Shown here piece by piece: positions 26,198 through 32,359 of a stretch of DNA of 32,359 nt. The notes under the pieces are model-generated. The model was not told the origin of the DNA, made no database searches, and saw nothing but the letters and a program-made list of their open reading frames with translations. Origin of the DNA: Planctomycetota bacterium (GTDB lineage: Bacteria; Planctomycetota; PLA2; JAEUHO01); assembly GCA_030066775.1 (NCBI GenBank), contig JASJAY010000037.1:1-32359 (forward strand), written 5' to 3'. The stretch's first letter is position 1. Each line of letters begins with the position of its first letter. Both the position numbers and the translations under genes were made by a program.

Positions 26198-27418
26198 TCA
26201 GACGCCGATCACGTTCAGCGCGTCCTCGAGCTGCGCCCAGCGCTGCTCGAGGCTGCCGGTGTAGCCCACGGAGACGCGCACCAGCCCCGGCAGGATGCCC
26301 GCCGCCTTCTGGTCCTCCTCCGAGAGCTCGCTGGAGGTGGAGGTCGCCGAGCACGACATCAGCGTGTCGAAGTAGCCGAGGCTCACGGCCATGTAGCCGA
26401 ACTTGTCGCGGTTCTGGAGCGTCTCCATGAACTGGTTGGCCAGCGCGTTCTCCTTCAGGTCCACGCCGAGCACGCCGCCCGCCCCGTAGCCCGGGTTGGC
26501 CAGCGACTGGAGCAGCGCGTGGTCCGGGTGGTCCGGGAGGCCGGGGTAGACCACGTCGAGCCCCCGTTCGACGAGCCGCTCGGCGAGCACCTGCGCTCGG
26601 TGGCTGTGCTCCTTCATGCGCAAGGCGAGGTGCGGGAGCCGCATGCTGATGTTGTAGGCGGCGCGCGGGTCCATCGTCGGGCCGAGCAGCATGAGCGAGC
26701 CCTGGTGCAGGTCCATCATGCTCATGATGAATTCCGTGCTGCCGCAGATCGCGCCCGCGATGTAGTCCGACGCGCCGTTCATGAACTTCGTGAGGCTGTG
26801 GATGACGACGTCCGCGCCGTGCTGGATGGGCGAGACGATCAGGGGCGCGAAGGTGTTGTCGACGACGAGCTGCGCGCCATGGGCATGCGCGAGCTCGGCG
26901 AGCTTGGGGATGTCGGCGACGCGCAGCGTCGGGTTCGCAATCGACTCGACGTAGAGCACGCGCACGCGATCGTTCAGCGCGGCCTCCACGGCGTCGAGAT
27001 CGGACATGTCGACGAACGTGACGTCGATGCCCATGCGCGCGGGCAGGTACTCCTTGAACAGCGCGAACGTACCGCCATAGACGGTGTTGCCCGAGACGAC
27101 GGCGTCGCCGGTGCCGCACAGCTGCAGGATGACGGCGCTGATCGCGCTCATGCCGCTGGCCGTGCAGTAGCCGGTCTCGGCTCCTTCCAATGCGGCGACC
27201 TGACGCCCGAGCACGTACACGGTCGGGTTGAAGTGGCGGCCGTATAGGTAGCAGCCACCCATGTCCGGTCCGCGCGTGCCGGTGAAGATCTCCGGCATCG
27301 TCTCCGCGTCGAGCACGGTGAACGTCGTGCTCGTCTCGATCGACATGTTCACGCCGCCGTGTTCCCCGAACTCGTGGCGCATGTTGGCAAGGGACTCAAC
27401 GGGATCAAAAGCACTCAT
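26198..27418 (-). CDS. Cys/Met-metabolism PLP-dependent enzyme (gamma-lyase/synthase family)
   Basis: Fold-type I PLP enzyme of the cystathionine gamma-synthase / gamma-lyase / methionine gamma-lyase family (PF01053), 406 residues. Phosphate-binding YGR (59-61) lies in YLYGRHFNPTVYVLGRQVAALE, ASGMSAISAVI follows, the cofactor aspartate is in LVVDNTF (Asp187), and the Schiff-base lysine is Lys211 in IHSLTKFMNGASD. The cysteine typical of methionine gamma-lyase in the YGCTF motif is Gly here (VYGGTF). The usual RGLKTL block is replaced by DPRAAYNISMRLPHLALRM. The exact reaction therefore cannot be assigned; lyase on a sulfur amino acid is most likely. The ATG is chosen because it gives the family's N-terminal length. 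Confidence 0.87.
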   Translation of the reverse strand: MSAFDPVESLANMRHEFGEHGGVNMSIETSTTFTVLDAETMPEIFTGTRGPDMGGCYLYGRHFNPTVYVLGRQVAALEGAETGYCTASGMSAISAVILQLCGTGDAVVSGNTVYGGTFALFKEYLPARMGIDVTFVDMSDLDAVEAALNDRVRVLYVESIANPTLRVADIPKLAELAHAHGAQLVVDNTFAPLIVSPIQHGADVVIHSLTKFMNGASDYIAGAICGSTEFIMSMMDLHQGSLMLLGPTMDPRAAYNISMRLPHLALRMKEHSHRAQVLAERLVERGLDVVYPGLPDHPDHALLQSLANPGYGAGGVLGVDLKENALANQFMETLQNRDKFGYMAVSLGYFDTLMSCSATSTSSELSEEDQKAAGILPGLVRVSVGYTGSLEQRWAQLEDALNVIGV

Positions 27419-27463
27419 ACCGTGACGGTAGCACCCGTCCCGTGCCCGCCGTACGGAGACCGG

Positions 27464-27482
27464 AGACCGCCCGAAGCGGTCT
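27464..27482 (-). terminator. Hairpin downstream of the phosphodiesterase gene
   Basis: AGACCGC pairs perfectly with GCGGTCT around a 5-nt loop that reads TTCGG on the minus strand. It lies 21 bp past the phosphodiesterase stop, within the 85-bp space before the PLP enzyme. There is no strong T-run, so termination is likely but weakly supported. No promoter was recognised in the remaining bases. Confidence 0.42.
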
Positions 27483-27503
27483 TCACAGTCCTCGAATGGG
27501 CCG

Positions 27504-29606
27504 CTAGGGCCCGGGCGCGAGAGGGATCGGTTCGCTCTGGCCCTCGAGCTCGGGCGCGTCGATTCCGAAGTGCGCCAGGACCGTCGCGGCGATGTCGCGC
27601 ACGTGGTACGGACGGTCCGCAGGGGCCGGCGGCATCGGCCGGTTGGAGAGCACGATCCCCGGCACGAGACTCTGATCCGTGCTGCAGTGGTCGCCCGACC
27701 AGGGCACGCGGTTCGGCTCGAAGACGTCGCCGCCCTGGCGCATGCCGCCGAGCAACGCCGTCTGCCACGAGACGCGGTAGCCCTCCGCGAAGCCCAGCTG
27801 AAGGTCGGGGGCCTCCGGCAGGAAGCGGCCGGTGTACACATCGCGGAGCTTTGTAATGCTCTTGAACACCTGGCGCCCGATGCCGGCGTCCCCCGCGGGA
27901 CCGAGATACGGGTTCTCGAGCGGAAGGAGCTTCGCGCGGATCTCGTCCGCAAGTGCATCGGCATCCGCCGGCGCGACGATGCCGTGCGGGAAGCGGCCCT
28001 TCACGTTCAGGTAGATCTGCCCCAGCCCCATGGCGAAGGCGCGCGTCTTGGACCAGTCCACGGACGCGGGTCCGCGCACGCCTGCGAAGACGTGGTCGAG
28101 GGTCTTGTGGTCGGGATCGCCCGCCAGCGTCATGTAGCCGTTGTCCACGAGCCACTGGTTGACGTGCACCTGCCAGCGCCAGGTCTGGAAGCCGTGGTCG
28201 CTCGCCACCAGCAGGGTGTCGTTCGGGCCCAGGGTCTCGCGCACGCGGCCGAGGATGTCGTCGAACGCCGTGAAGACGGTGCGGATCGGGTCCCCCAGCG
28301 CCTCGTCGCGGTCGCCGTGGAGCGGGTGGCCCTCGTCGCGGTAGCGGTAGAAGGCGTGGCAGGCGCGGTCGGTCGCCGTGAACACGGCGAAGACGAGTCG
28401 ATCGCCGCGCTCCATCTCCCCCAGGAGGATGCCCGCGCCGCGCTCGAGGTCCGCAAGCAGGTCGTCGAGGAAGCCCTTGTCCGTCTGGTTGAAGTCGTTG
28501 AGCGGGAAGGTCTCTTCCTGCCAGCCGACCGTCTCGTACGCGCCGTAGCGCTGCCAGAGCACGTTGCCGTACGAGGGCGGCGACGAGATCGGGAACGGCG
28601 CGTCGCGCGGGTCGAAGTTCACCGGGCTCGTGAGCACCGTCAGCGGCTCGAGCTGCTGCACCTGGAACCGGACGATGCCGTGCACGGTCGCGGGCGGCAG
28701 CGAGCCGATGTCGAAGGCCACCGGCAGGAAAGGCGTGCGCTCGCCGAGCCCCGCCTTCGCCGTCTGCCCGTCGAGCTCGATGCGCAGGACCGCGTCGGGC
28801 CCCGTCCCCTCGACGTGGAAGCGCAGCGGAATGCCCGCACGCCGGCGCCCCCCACGCTCGTCGAGGCCCAGCGTGGGATCGAAGGGGCCGTACAGCGTGG
28901 TCTCGAAGGCGCGCGCCCGGGGTCCACCCTCGAGCAGGACGCGAAGGCCGCCGAACGTCGTGCTCCCGCGCTGGAAGCCGGCGCGGCTCGAGTACAGCGT
29001 GTAGTAGCCCGCAGAGCCTGCGACATCGGGCGTGCCGAGGCCCGACGTCAGTCGCGCGCCCGGCCGGGACGGCGCGGGAAAGAGCAGCGGCTGACGCAAG
29101 GACGTCACCGTGTAGCCGGCTTCATGGACGCGATCGACGAACGTCTTCGCCCGGAGACGCGAGCGCAAGACCGGCGGCCGAAGCGGGATGCGCCCGAGCG
29201 CGAAGCGCGCCCGGCGCACGTCGACCATGCCGTTCTCGGGGACGTAGTTTCCGACCACGCGAATGAAGTCGAAGACGCCGTGCATGGCGGGGTTGACGCC
29301 GGTCATCAGGCTCGACCAGGAGACCGGCGACTCCGGCGGCAGCTCGGGGCGCAGCGGATGGAGCGCACCCTGCTCCATGAGCGCCTTGGCGTTGGGCATG
29401 GCGCCCGCCGCGATGTACTCCCGCAGCATGCGAACGTCGACGCCGTCGATGCCGATCACGATCATGCGCCCGATCGAGTCGAGATCCTTCGCCGCCGCCG
29501 GCGCCCGCTCGGGGAGCACGGCGCTCTGCAGCAGGTCCGCGAACAACAGCACGTTGAGTGCGGCCACCAGGACGAGCAGGGGCAGATAGCGGAGCAGGTT
29601 CGCCAC
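27504..29606 (-). CDS. Membrane-anchored type I phosphodiesterase / alkaline-phosphatase-superfamily hydrolase
   Basis: About 700 residues. An N-terminal hydrophobic segment (LRYLPLLVLVAALNVLLFADLL) anchors it in the membrane. The extracytoplasmic domain belongs to the phosphodiesterase/nucleotide pyrophosphatase family (PF01663): metal ligand in MIVIGIDGVD (Asp54), probable nucleophile Ser93 in PPESPVSWSSLMTG followed by NPAMHGVFDF, then FTATDRACHAFYRY, VASDHGF and SGDHCSTDQS near the end. A beta-rich insertion of about 200 residues separates the first motifs from TDR. Such enzymes cleave phosphodiesters of nucleotides or phospholipid head groups; the substrate is unknown. The GTG at 29606 has GGTGGGGGC directly upstream; an earlier GTG at 29633 is possible and would add nine residues. 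Confidence 0.88.
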   Translation of the reverse strand: MANLLRYLPLLVLVAALNVLLFADLLQSAVLPERAPAAAKDLDSIGRMIVIGIDGVDVRMLREYIAAGAMPNAKALMEQGALHPLRPELPPESPVSWSSLMTGVNPAMHGVFDFIRVVGNYVPENGMVDVRRARFALGRIPLRPPVLRSRLRAKTFVDRVHEAGYTVTSLRQPLLFPAPSRPGARLTSGLGTPDVAGSAGYYTLYSSRAGFQRGSTTFGGLRVLLEGGPRARAFETTLYGPFDPTLGLDERGGRRRAGIPLRFHVEGTGPDAVLRIELDGQTAKAGLGERTPFLPVAFDIGSLPPATVHGIVRFQVQQLEPLTVLTSPVNFDPRDAPFPISSPPSYGNVLWQRYGAYETVGWQEETFPLNDFNQTDKGFLDDLLADLERGAGILLGEMERGDRLVFAVFTATDRACHAFYRYRDEGHPLHGDRDEALGDPIRTVFTAFDDILGRVRETLGPNDTLLVASDHGFQTWRWQVHVNQWLVDNGYMTLAGDPDHKTLDHVFAGVRGPASVDWSKTRAFAMGLGQIYLNVKGRFPHGIVAPADADALADEIRAKLLPLENPYLGPAGDAGIGRQVFKSITKLRDVYTGRFLPEAPDLQLGFAEGYRVSWQTALLGGMRQGGDVFEPNRVPWSGDHCSTDQSLVPGIVLSNRPMPPAPADRPYHVRDIAATVLAHFGIDAPELEGQSEPIPLAPGP

Positions 29607-29666
29607 GCCCCCACCGTAGCCGCGGCGCGTCACGGCTCTACGCGTGGGCAGGCCATGGGACCGTCA

Positions 29667-29685
29667 CGAGCCCCCTCCGGGCTCG
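29667..29685. repeat. Short perfect inverted repeat upstream of the tRNA promoter
   Basis: CGAGCCC and GGGCTCG are separated by 5 bases and sit just before the candidate tRNA promoter, between divergent transcripts. It could insulate the two units or bind a regulator. Given the GC content, a chance hairpin is also possible. Confidence 0.3.
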
Positions 29686-29688
29686 CAT

Positions 29689-29716
29689 TTGCGCTTCCCC
29701 CGGTCCGGGCTACGAT
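29689..29716 (+). promoter_or_regulatory. Candidate sigma70-type promoter of tRNA-Val
   Basis: TTGCGC and TACGAT are separated by 16 bases. The -10 box matches the consensus at 4 of 6 and the -35 at 3 of 6. The box ends 13 bases before the first tRNA base, so transcription would begin a few bases before the mature 5' end, as expected for a single tRNA gene. Confidence 0.5.
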
Positions 29717-29729
29717 CTCGCCCTCTCGT

Positions 29730-29806
29730 GGGCGTTTAGCTCAGCTGGCTAGAGCGCATGCTTCACACGCATGAGGTCACTGGTTCAAGTCCAGTAACGC
29801 CCACCA
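29730..29806 (+). tRNA. tRNA-Val, anticodon CAC
   Basis: A full cloverleaf of 77 nt folds by eye. The acceptor GGGCGTT pairs with AACGCCC, D-stem GCTC with GAGC, and anticodon stem CATGC with GCATG around the loop TTCACAC. The variable segment is AGGTC, and the T-stem ACTGG pairs with CCAGT around TTCAAGT. Loop positions 34-36 are CAC, reading the valine codon GUG, one of the favoured codons in this GC-rich DNA. The CCA end is encoded. It stands alone between divergent protein genes, and no integrated element abuts its 3' end. Confidence 0.97.
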
Positions 29807-29819
29807 CTTCTCCCGCGCG

Positions 29820-30269
29820 CTACGCCTCTCCCTCGAGCGTGCCCTCGCCGCCCTCGGGCTTGCCGGCCTCGACGCGCATCGCGCGGATGGCCTTGGTGGC
29901 GATCAGCTGGTCGTTGGCCCAGAGGTGGAACTCGTAGGTGCCCTCGCGGGGCAGGGTCACGTTGCGCAGCTGGGCCGAGAGCTCGGTGGTCTGGAGCGGG
30001 CCGGGGATGTCGATCGGGGGTGGGTTGCCGGTGCCGAGCACCTCGTTCTGCGAGATCTCGACGAGTCGGATCTCGAACTTGTAGCGCCCGCGCGCGTCCG
30101 TGAGGTTCGCGTAGATCCAGAGCATCGGGTGGACGGCCGGGAAGCGGTCCGCGCGCAGCTCGTGGAACACGCCGATGAGCGACTTCTTGCCCGTCTGCGC
30201 GTCGTGGATGATCTGATCGCAGATCAGGAACGCCTTGATGATGGGCAGGGGCTGTCCGGCCGGGCTCAT
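29820..30269 (-). CDS. DUF6941-like small beta-rich protein
   Basis: A 149-residue cytoplasmic protein of a family I associate with planctomycetes and relatives (DUF6941 type, from memory). Characteristic stretches are AFLICDQIIHDAQTGKKSLI, GVFHELRADRFPAVHPMLWI, KFEIRLVEISQNEVLG, and LPREGTYEFHLWANDQLIAT at the end. The pattern resembles a single beta-sandwich. No signal peptide or enzyme motif is visible, and function is unknown. The tail is Gly/Glu-rich. It follows the rhomboid gene by 28 bp on the same strand and is probably cotranscribed. The ATG has GAGG only two bases upstream, a close ribosome site. Confidence 0.83.
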   Translation of the reverse strand: MSPAGQPLPIIKAFLICDQIIHDAQTGKKSLIGVFHELRADRFPAVHPMLWIYANLTDARGRYKFEIRLVEISQNEVLGTGNPPPIDIPGPLQTTELSAQLRNVTLPREGTYEFHLWANDQLIATKAIRAMRVEAGKPEGGEGTLEGEA

Positions 30270-30297
30270 GACCTCAAGGTACCGCGCGCGGCGTCGG

Positions 30298-31194
30298 TCA
30301 ACCGTAGCCTTTTGACGCGTCCTTGAGGAACGCGCGCTCTTCGTCGGTCAGCGCACTCATGCCCTCGTCGGCGATCTTGGCGAGCAGCGCATCGACGCGC
30401 TCCCGCGTCGGATCGTCGGCCCGATCCGTCTCGGGCTCGGGTTCCGGCGCCGGCACCGGCGGCGTGCGGGTGCGCGTTCGCGTCCGCTTCGGCAGCGGCG
30501 CCGACTCCGACGTGCTGCGACCGAGCGCCACACCCACGGCAGCGCTCACGAGGTGACCTGCGGTGAGCGGGAGGATGGGCCAGATCGAGCGGTCCTCGAA
30601 GCCCAGGGCGAGGAACACCCAGGCGACCACCATCGCCACGACGCCGATGCGCCGAAGCGACCACGGACCGCGGCCGAAGTACGCCACGAACGTGCCGGAC
30701 TCCCACATCGCCAGCGCCGCGGCCACGGCGAAGAGGCCGCCGGTGGGCCCGAGCAACACCCAGCCCCGTGCCGAGAACAGGGAAGCCACGCCCCAGCCGA
30801 CCAGCATCGATGCCAGGGAGCCGCAGACGATGACGACGCCCAAGCGCAACGGACCCCAGGTGCGCTCGGCGCGAGGGCAGAACATCAGCAGCAGGAAGAA
30901 GGTGATGAGGAGGTGCCCGACCTGGACCGGGTCGTGGAACCACATGGCCGTCAGAGGCTGCCACCACTCGGCGGCATCCGGCTGGAACACCAAGTTCTGC
31001 CAGGCGTCGCGCGCCGCCGAGCCCTCGGGCACGATGCCCTTGCCCCACGACGCCGCGAAGGCGAGCCAGATCAGCAGGAACGCGCTGCCCAGGATCCACG
31101 TGAGCCACGGTCGGTCCGTGTCCTGCGCGGCCTCGACGGTGCTGCCGTCAAGCACCGAGCGTTCGCGCATGTAGTCGCGGCCCGAAATGCCCAT
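30298..31194 (-). CDS. Rhomboid-family membrane protein, catalytic serine replaced by threonine
   Basis: A 298-residue multispanning protein with a rhomboid core: helix one about 31-50, WWQPLTAMWFHDPVQVGH in the L1 loop region, RAERTWG, and four more helices to about 225. In active rhomboids the nucleophile lies in GxSG; here the loop is LLGPTGG, with Thr151 at the serine position. The partner histidine is kept (His214 in TAGHLVSAAVG). The HxxxN oxyanion asparagine appears as Thr98 in HLLIT. It may be a pseudoprotease or an unusual Thr enzyme. A Thr/Arg then Pro/Glu linker joins a C-terminal tail (RVDALLAKIADEGMSALTDE) like the short domain that ends many bacterial rhomboids (DUF6576-like, from memory). 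First gene before the DUF6941-like gene. Confidence 0.85.
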   Translation of the reverse strand: MGISGRDYMRERSVLDGSTVEAAQDTDRPWLTWILGSAFLLIWLAFAASWGKGIVPEGSAARDAWQNLVFQPDAAEWWQPLTAMWFHDPVQVGHLLITFFLLLMFCPRAERTWGPLRLGVVIVCGSLASMLVGWGVASLFSARGWVLLGPTGGLFAVAAALAMWESGTFVAYFGRGPWSLRRIGVVAMVVAWVFLALGFEDRSIWPILPLTAGHLVSAAVGVALGRSTSESAPLPKRTRTRTRTPPVPAPEPEPETDRADDPTRERVDALLAKIADEGMSALTDEERAFLKDASKGYG

Positions 31195-31280
31195 GCGGCG
31201 AGCCTACCACGCTACGAACGCCGACCGTCCACGCCGCGGCGGCCGGTGTGTCGACGACGCGAACGTGCTATCTAGAGGCC

Positions 31281-32198
31281 ATGTCGACACCCGACGGCCC
31301 CACCCTGCTCGACGGGCGCGCGCTCGCCGAGAAGATCCGCGCGAAGTACGAGCCCAAGCTCGAGGCCCTGATCGAGTCCGGCCGGCGCCCGCGACTCGTC
31401 GCTCTCCGCGTCGGCGAAGATCCCGCAACCGAGGCCTACCTGCGCGGCCAGCGCCGCGGGGCCGAGAAGTGGGGCATCGAGTACGCGATCGAGACGCTGC
31501 CCGCGAGCTCCGACGAGGCAGCCGTGCGCAAGGCCCTGAAGGCGCTCAACAAGGACCGCGGCGTGACCGGCATCCTGCTGGCCCTGCCGCTGCCGGAGGG
31601 CATCGGCGCGCGCGGCCTGCAGCATCAGATCGACCCCGCCAAGGACGTCGAGGGGGTCCATCCCGAGAACCTCGGCAACTGTTTCTACGGCCGCTACAGC
31701 CTGCTGCCCTGCACCGCGCTCGCGTGCATGGCCCTGATCGAGTCGAGCGAGATCGACCTGCAGGGCAAGAACGCCGTGGTCGTGGGCCACAGCGAGATCG
31801 TCGGCAAGCCCGTGGCGCTGTTGCTGCTGGCCAAGGACGCGACGGTCACGGTCTGCCACGTCTACACGGACGATCTCGCGGCGCGCACGCGCGAGGCCGA
31901 TGTGCTCGTCGTCGCCGTCGGCAAGCCGGACCTGATCCGCGCCGACATGGTGAAGCCGGGCGCCGTGGTCGTGGACGTCGGCATCAACGCCGTGCCCGAC
32001 GCGACGCGCAAGTCCGGCACGCGCATCGTGGGCGACGTGAGCTTCGACGAGGTCGCAGCCAAGGCCGCGGCGATCACGCCGGTGCCGGGCGGCGTCGGCC
32101 CGGTCACCGTGGCCGTGCTCATGCGCAACACGATCCTGGCCGCCGAGGGCATGCCGCCGCTCGACGACCCGAACCAGCTGCCGCTCTTCAACCGCTAG
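31281..32198 (+). CDS. folD: FolD-family methylenetetrahydrofolate dehydrogenase, divergent active site
   Basis: A 305-residue cytosolic C1-folate enzyme of the FolD family, which interconverts methylene-, methenyl- and formyl-tetrahydrofolate. The fold is clear from LVALRVGEDPATEAYL, GILLALPLPEGI, PAKDVEGVHPENLG, VVVGHSEIVGKPVALLLLAK and TPVPGGVGPVTVAVLM. Several functional residues differ. The YxxxK lysine needed for cyclohydrolase is Gln57 (YLRGQ), and the glutamine of QLPLP is Ala101. GRS of the nucleotide loop is GHS (His170), and HSRT is HVYT (193-196). The tyrosine (Tyr53) and aspartate (Asp122) remain. A dehydrogenase without cyclohydrolase, perhaps NAD-dependent, is possible. ATG is preceded by AGAGG at only two bases. 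It diverges from the rhomboid gene across 86 bp. Confidence 0.9.
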   Translation: MSTPDGPTLLDGRALAEKIRAKYEPKLEALIESGRRPRLVALRVGEDPATEAYLRGQRRGAEKWGIEYAIETLPASSDEAAVRKALKALNKDRGVTGILLALPLPEGIGARGLQHQIDPAKDVEGVHPENLGNCFYGRYSLLPCTALACMALIESSEIDLQGKNAVVVGHSEIVGKPVALLLLAKDATVTVCHVYTDDLAARTREADVLVVAVGKPDLIRADMVKPGAVVVDVGINAVPDATRKSGTRIVGDVSFDEVAAKAAAITPVPGGVGPVTVAVLMRNTILAAEGMPPLDDPNQLPLFNR

Positions 32199-32230
32199 CG
32201 CGACGCCACCCCCGGCCGGCTGGAATTGAA

Positions 32231-32260
32231 GATGCCCGGCGCGCGAACGCGCCGGGCATC
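32231..32260. terminator. Strong 13-bp hairpin, bidirectional terminator
   Basis: GATGCCCGGCGCG pairs perfectly with CGCGCCGGGCATC around a 4-nt loop (CGAA, or TTCG on the minus strand). It stands between the convergent ends of folD and the partial barrel gene, about 30 bp from each stop. The minus strand continues TTCAATTCC, modestly T-rich. This is the best terminator in the window. Confidence 0.75.
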
Positions 32261-32290
32261 GGATGGTTCGGTGTGATGTGCTCTGCGGGT

Positions 32291-32359
32291 CTAGAAGTCG
32301 ACCTGGAAGCGCATCTGGACGCCGCTGATGTCGTCGTCGTCGAACGTGACCGTCTGCGT
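32291..32359 (-). CDS. C-terminus of a probable outer-membrane beta-barrel protein (cut by window edge)
   Basis: The last 22 codons of a minus-strand gene entering from the right edge, ending SGVQMRFQVDF then TAG. Alternating hydrophobic residues and a terminal phenylalanine are the usual signal of outer-membrane barrel proteins recognised by BamA. A short acidic turn (DDDD) precedes the strand, as in periplasmic or surface loops. The family cannot be named from this fragment, and a porin-like protein is only an inference. The strong hairpin follows its stop. Confidence 0.55.
   Translation of the reverse strand, partial: TQTVTFDDDDISGVQMRFQVDF

Noticed and set aside
29730..29806. tRNA-Val as an integration site
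   Set aside because: No integrase, direct repeat of the tRNA 3' end or mobile genes lie nearby in the window.
30440..30500. Short tandem repeat in the rhomboid linker (Arg-Thr codons)
   Set aside because: It is a brief low-complexity linker, not a repeat array or mobile element.

Overview
This is a very GC-rich bacterial chromosome segment with tightly packed genes, many GTG starts and repeated 4-bp stop/start overlaps. The content suggests Planctomycetota or a close relative. Pointers are secreted HEAT-repeat and EF-hand proteins, an FHA-less cyclic-nucleotide-domain Ser/Thr kinase, a protein resembling the planctomycete DUF6941 family, a deiodinase-like selenoprotein, and LpxH plus an outer-membrane-type C-terminus that imply a Gram-negative envelope. 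This assignment is an inference from gene content. I see no insertion sequence, prophage, integrase, CRISPR array or rRNA, and no stretch over 300 bases without a gene.

Layout. Left edge: the tail of a possible plus-strand gene, then dus (minus), diverging from an esterase-hemF pair (plus, GTGA overlap). Positions 2960-6646 form a minus-strand unit, dinB -> cNMP-binding Ser/Thr kinase -> secreted EF-hand/deiodinase-like selenoprotein. The last gene is read through an in-frame TGA at 3368-3370 and is the most striking item in the window. A PaaZ/BoxD-type aldehyde dehydrogenase diverges from dinB. Positions 8276-15009 (minus) carry two HEAT-repeat proteins, two small ORFs, and a coupled pair of an XPB-type helicase and its PF13625-type partner. 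Positions 15211-22739 (minus) carry a P1B copper ATPase, lpxH, dacB, a small membrane protein, rarA and suhB, several of them translationally coupled. A DnaJ-like gene (plus) converges on a fusion of class II photolyase and a flavin oxidoreductase. Next come a Cys/Met-metabolism PLP enzyme, a large membrane-anchored phosphodiesterase, a tRNA-Val(CAC) with a plausible promoter, a DUF6941-like protein, and a rhomboid homologue lacking the catalytic serine. A FolD homologue with several substituted active-site residues follows, then a strong bidirectional terminator and the C-terminus of a probable outer-membrane beta-barrel.

Themes. Several genes concern DNA damage (DinB, photolyase, XPB pair, RarA). 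Others concern the envelope (LpxH, DacB, rhomboid, barrel protein) or redox and metals (CopA, HemF, selenoprotein). The best candidates for unusual biology are the EF-hand/deiodinase selenoprotein linked to a kinase, the photolyase-oxidoreductase fusion, and the FolD and rhomboid homologues with altered catalytic residues.
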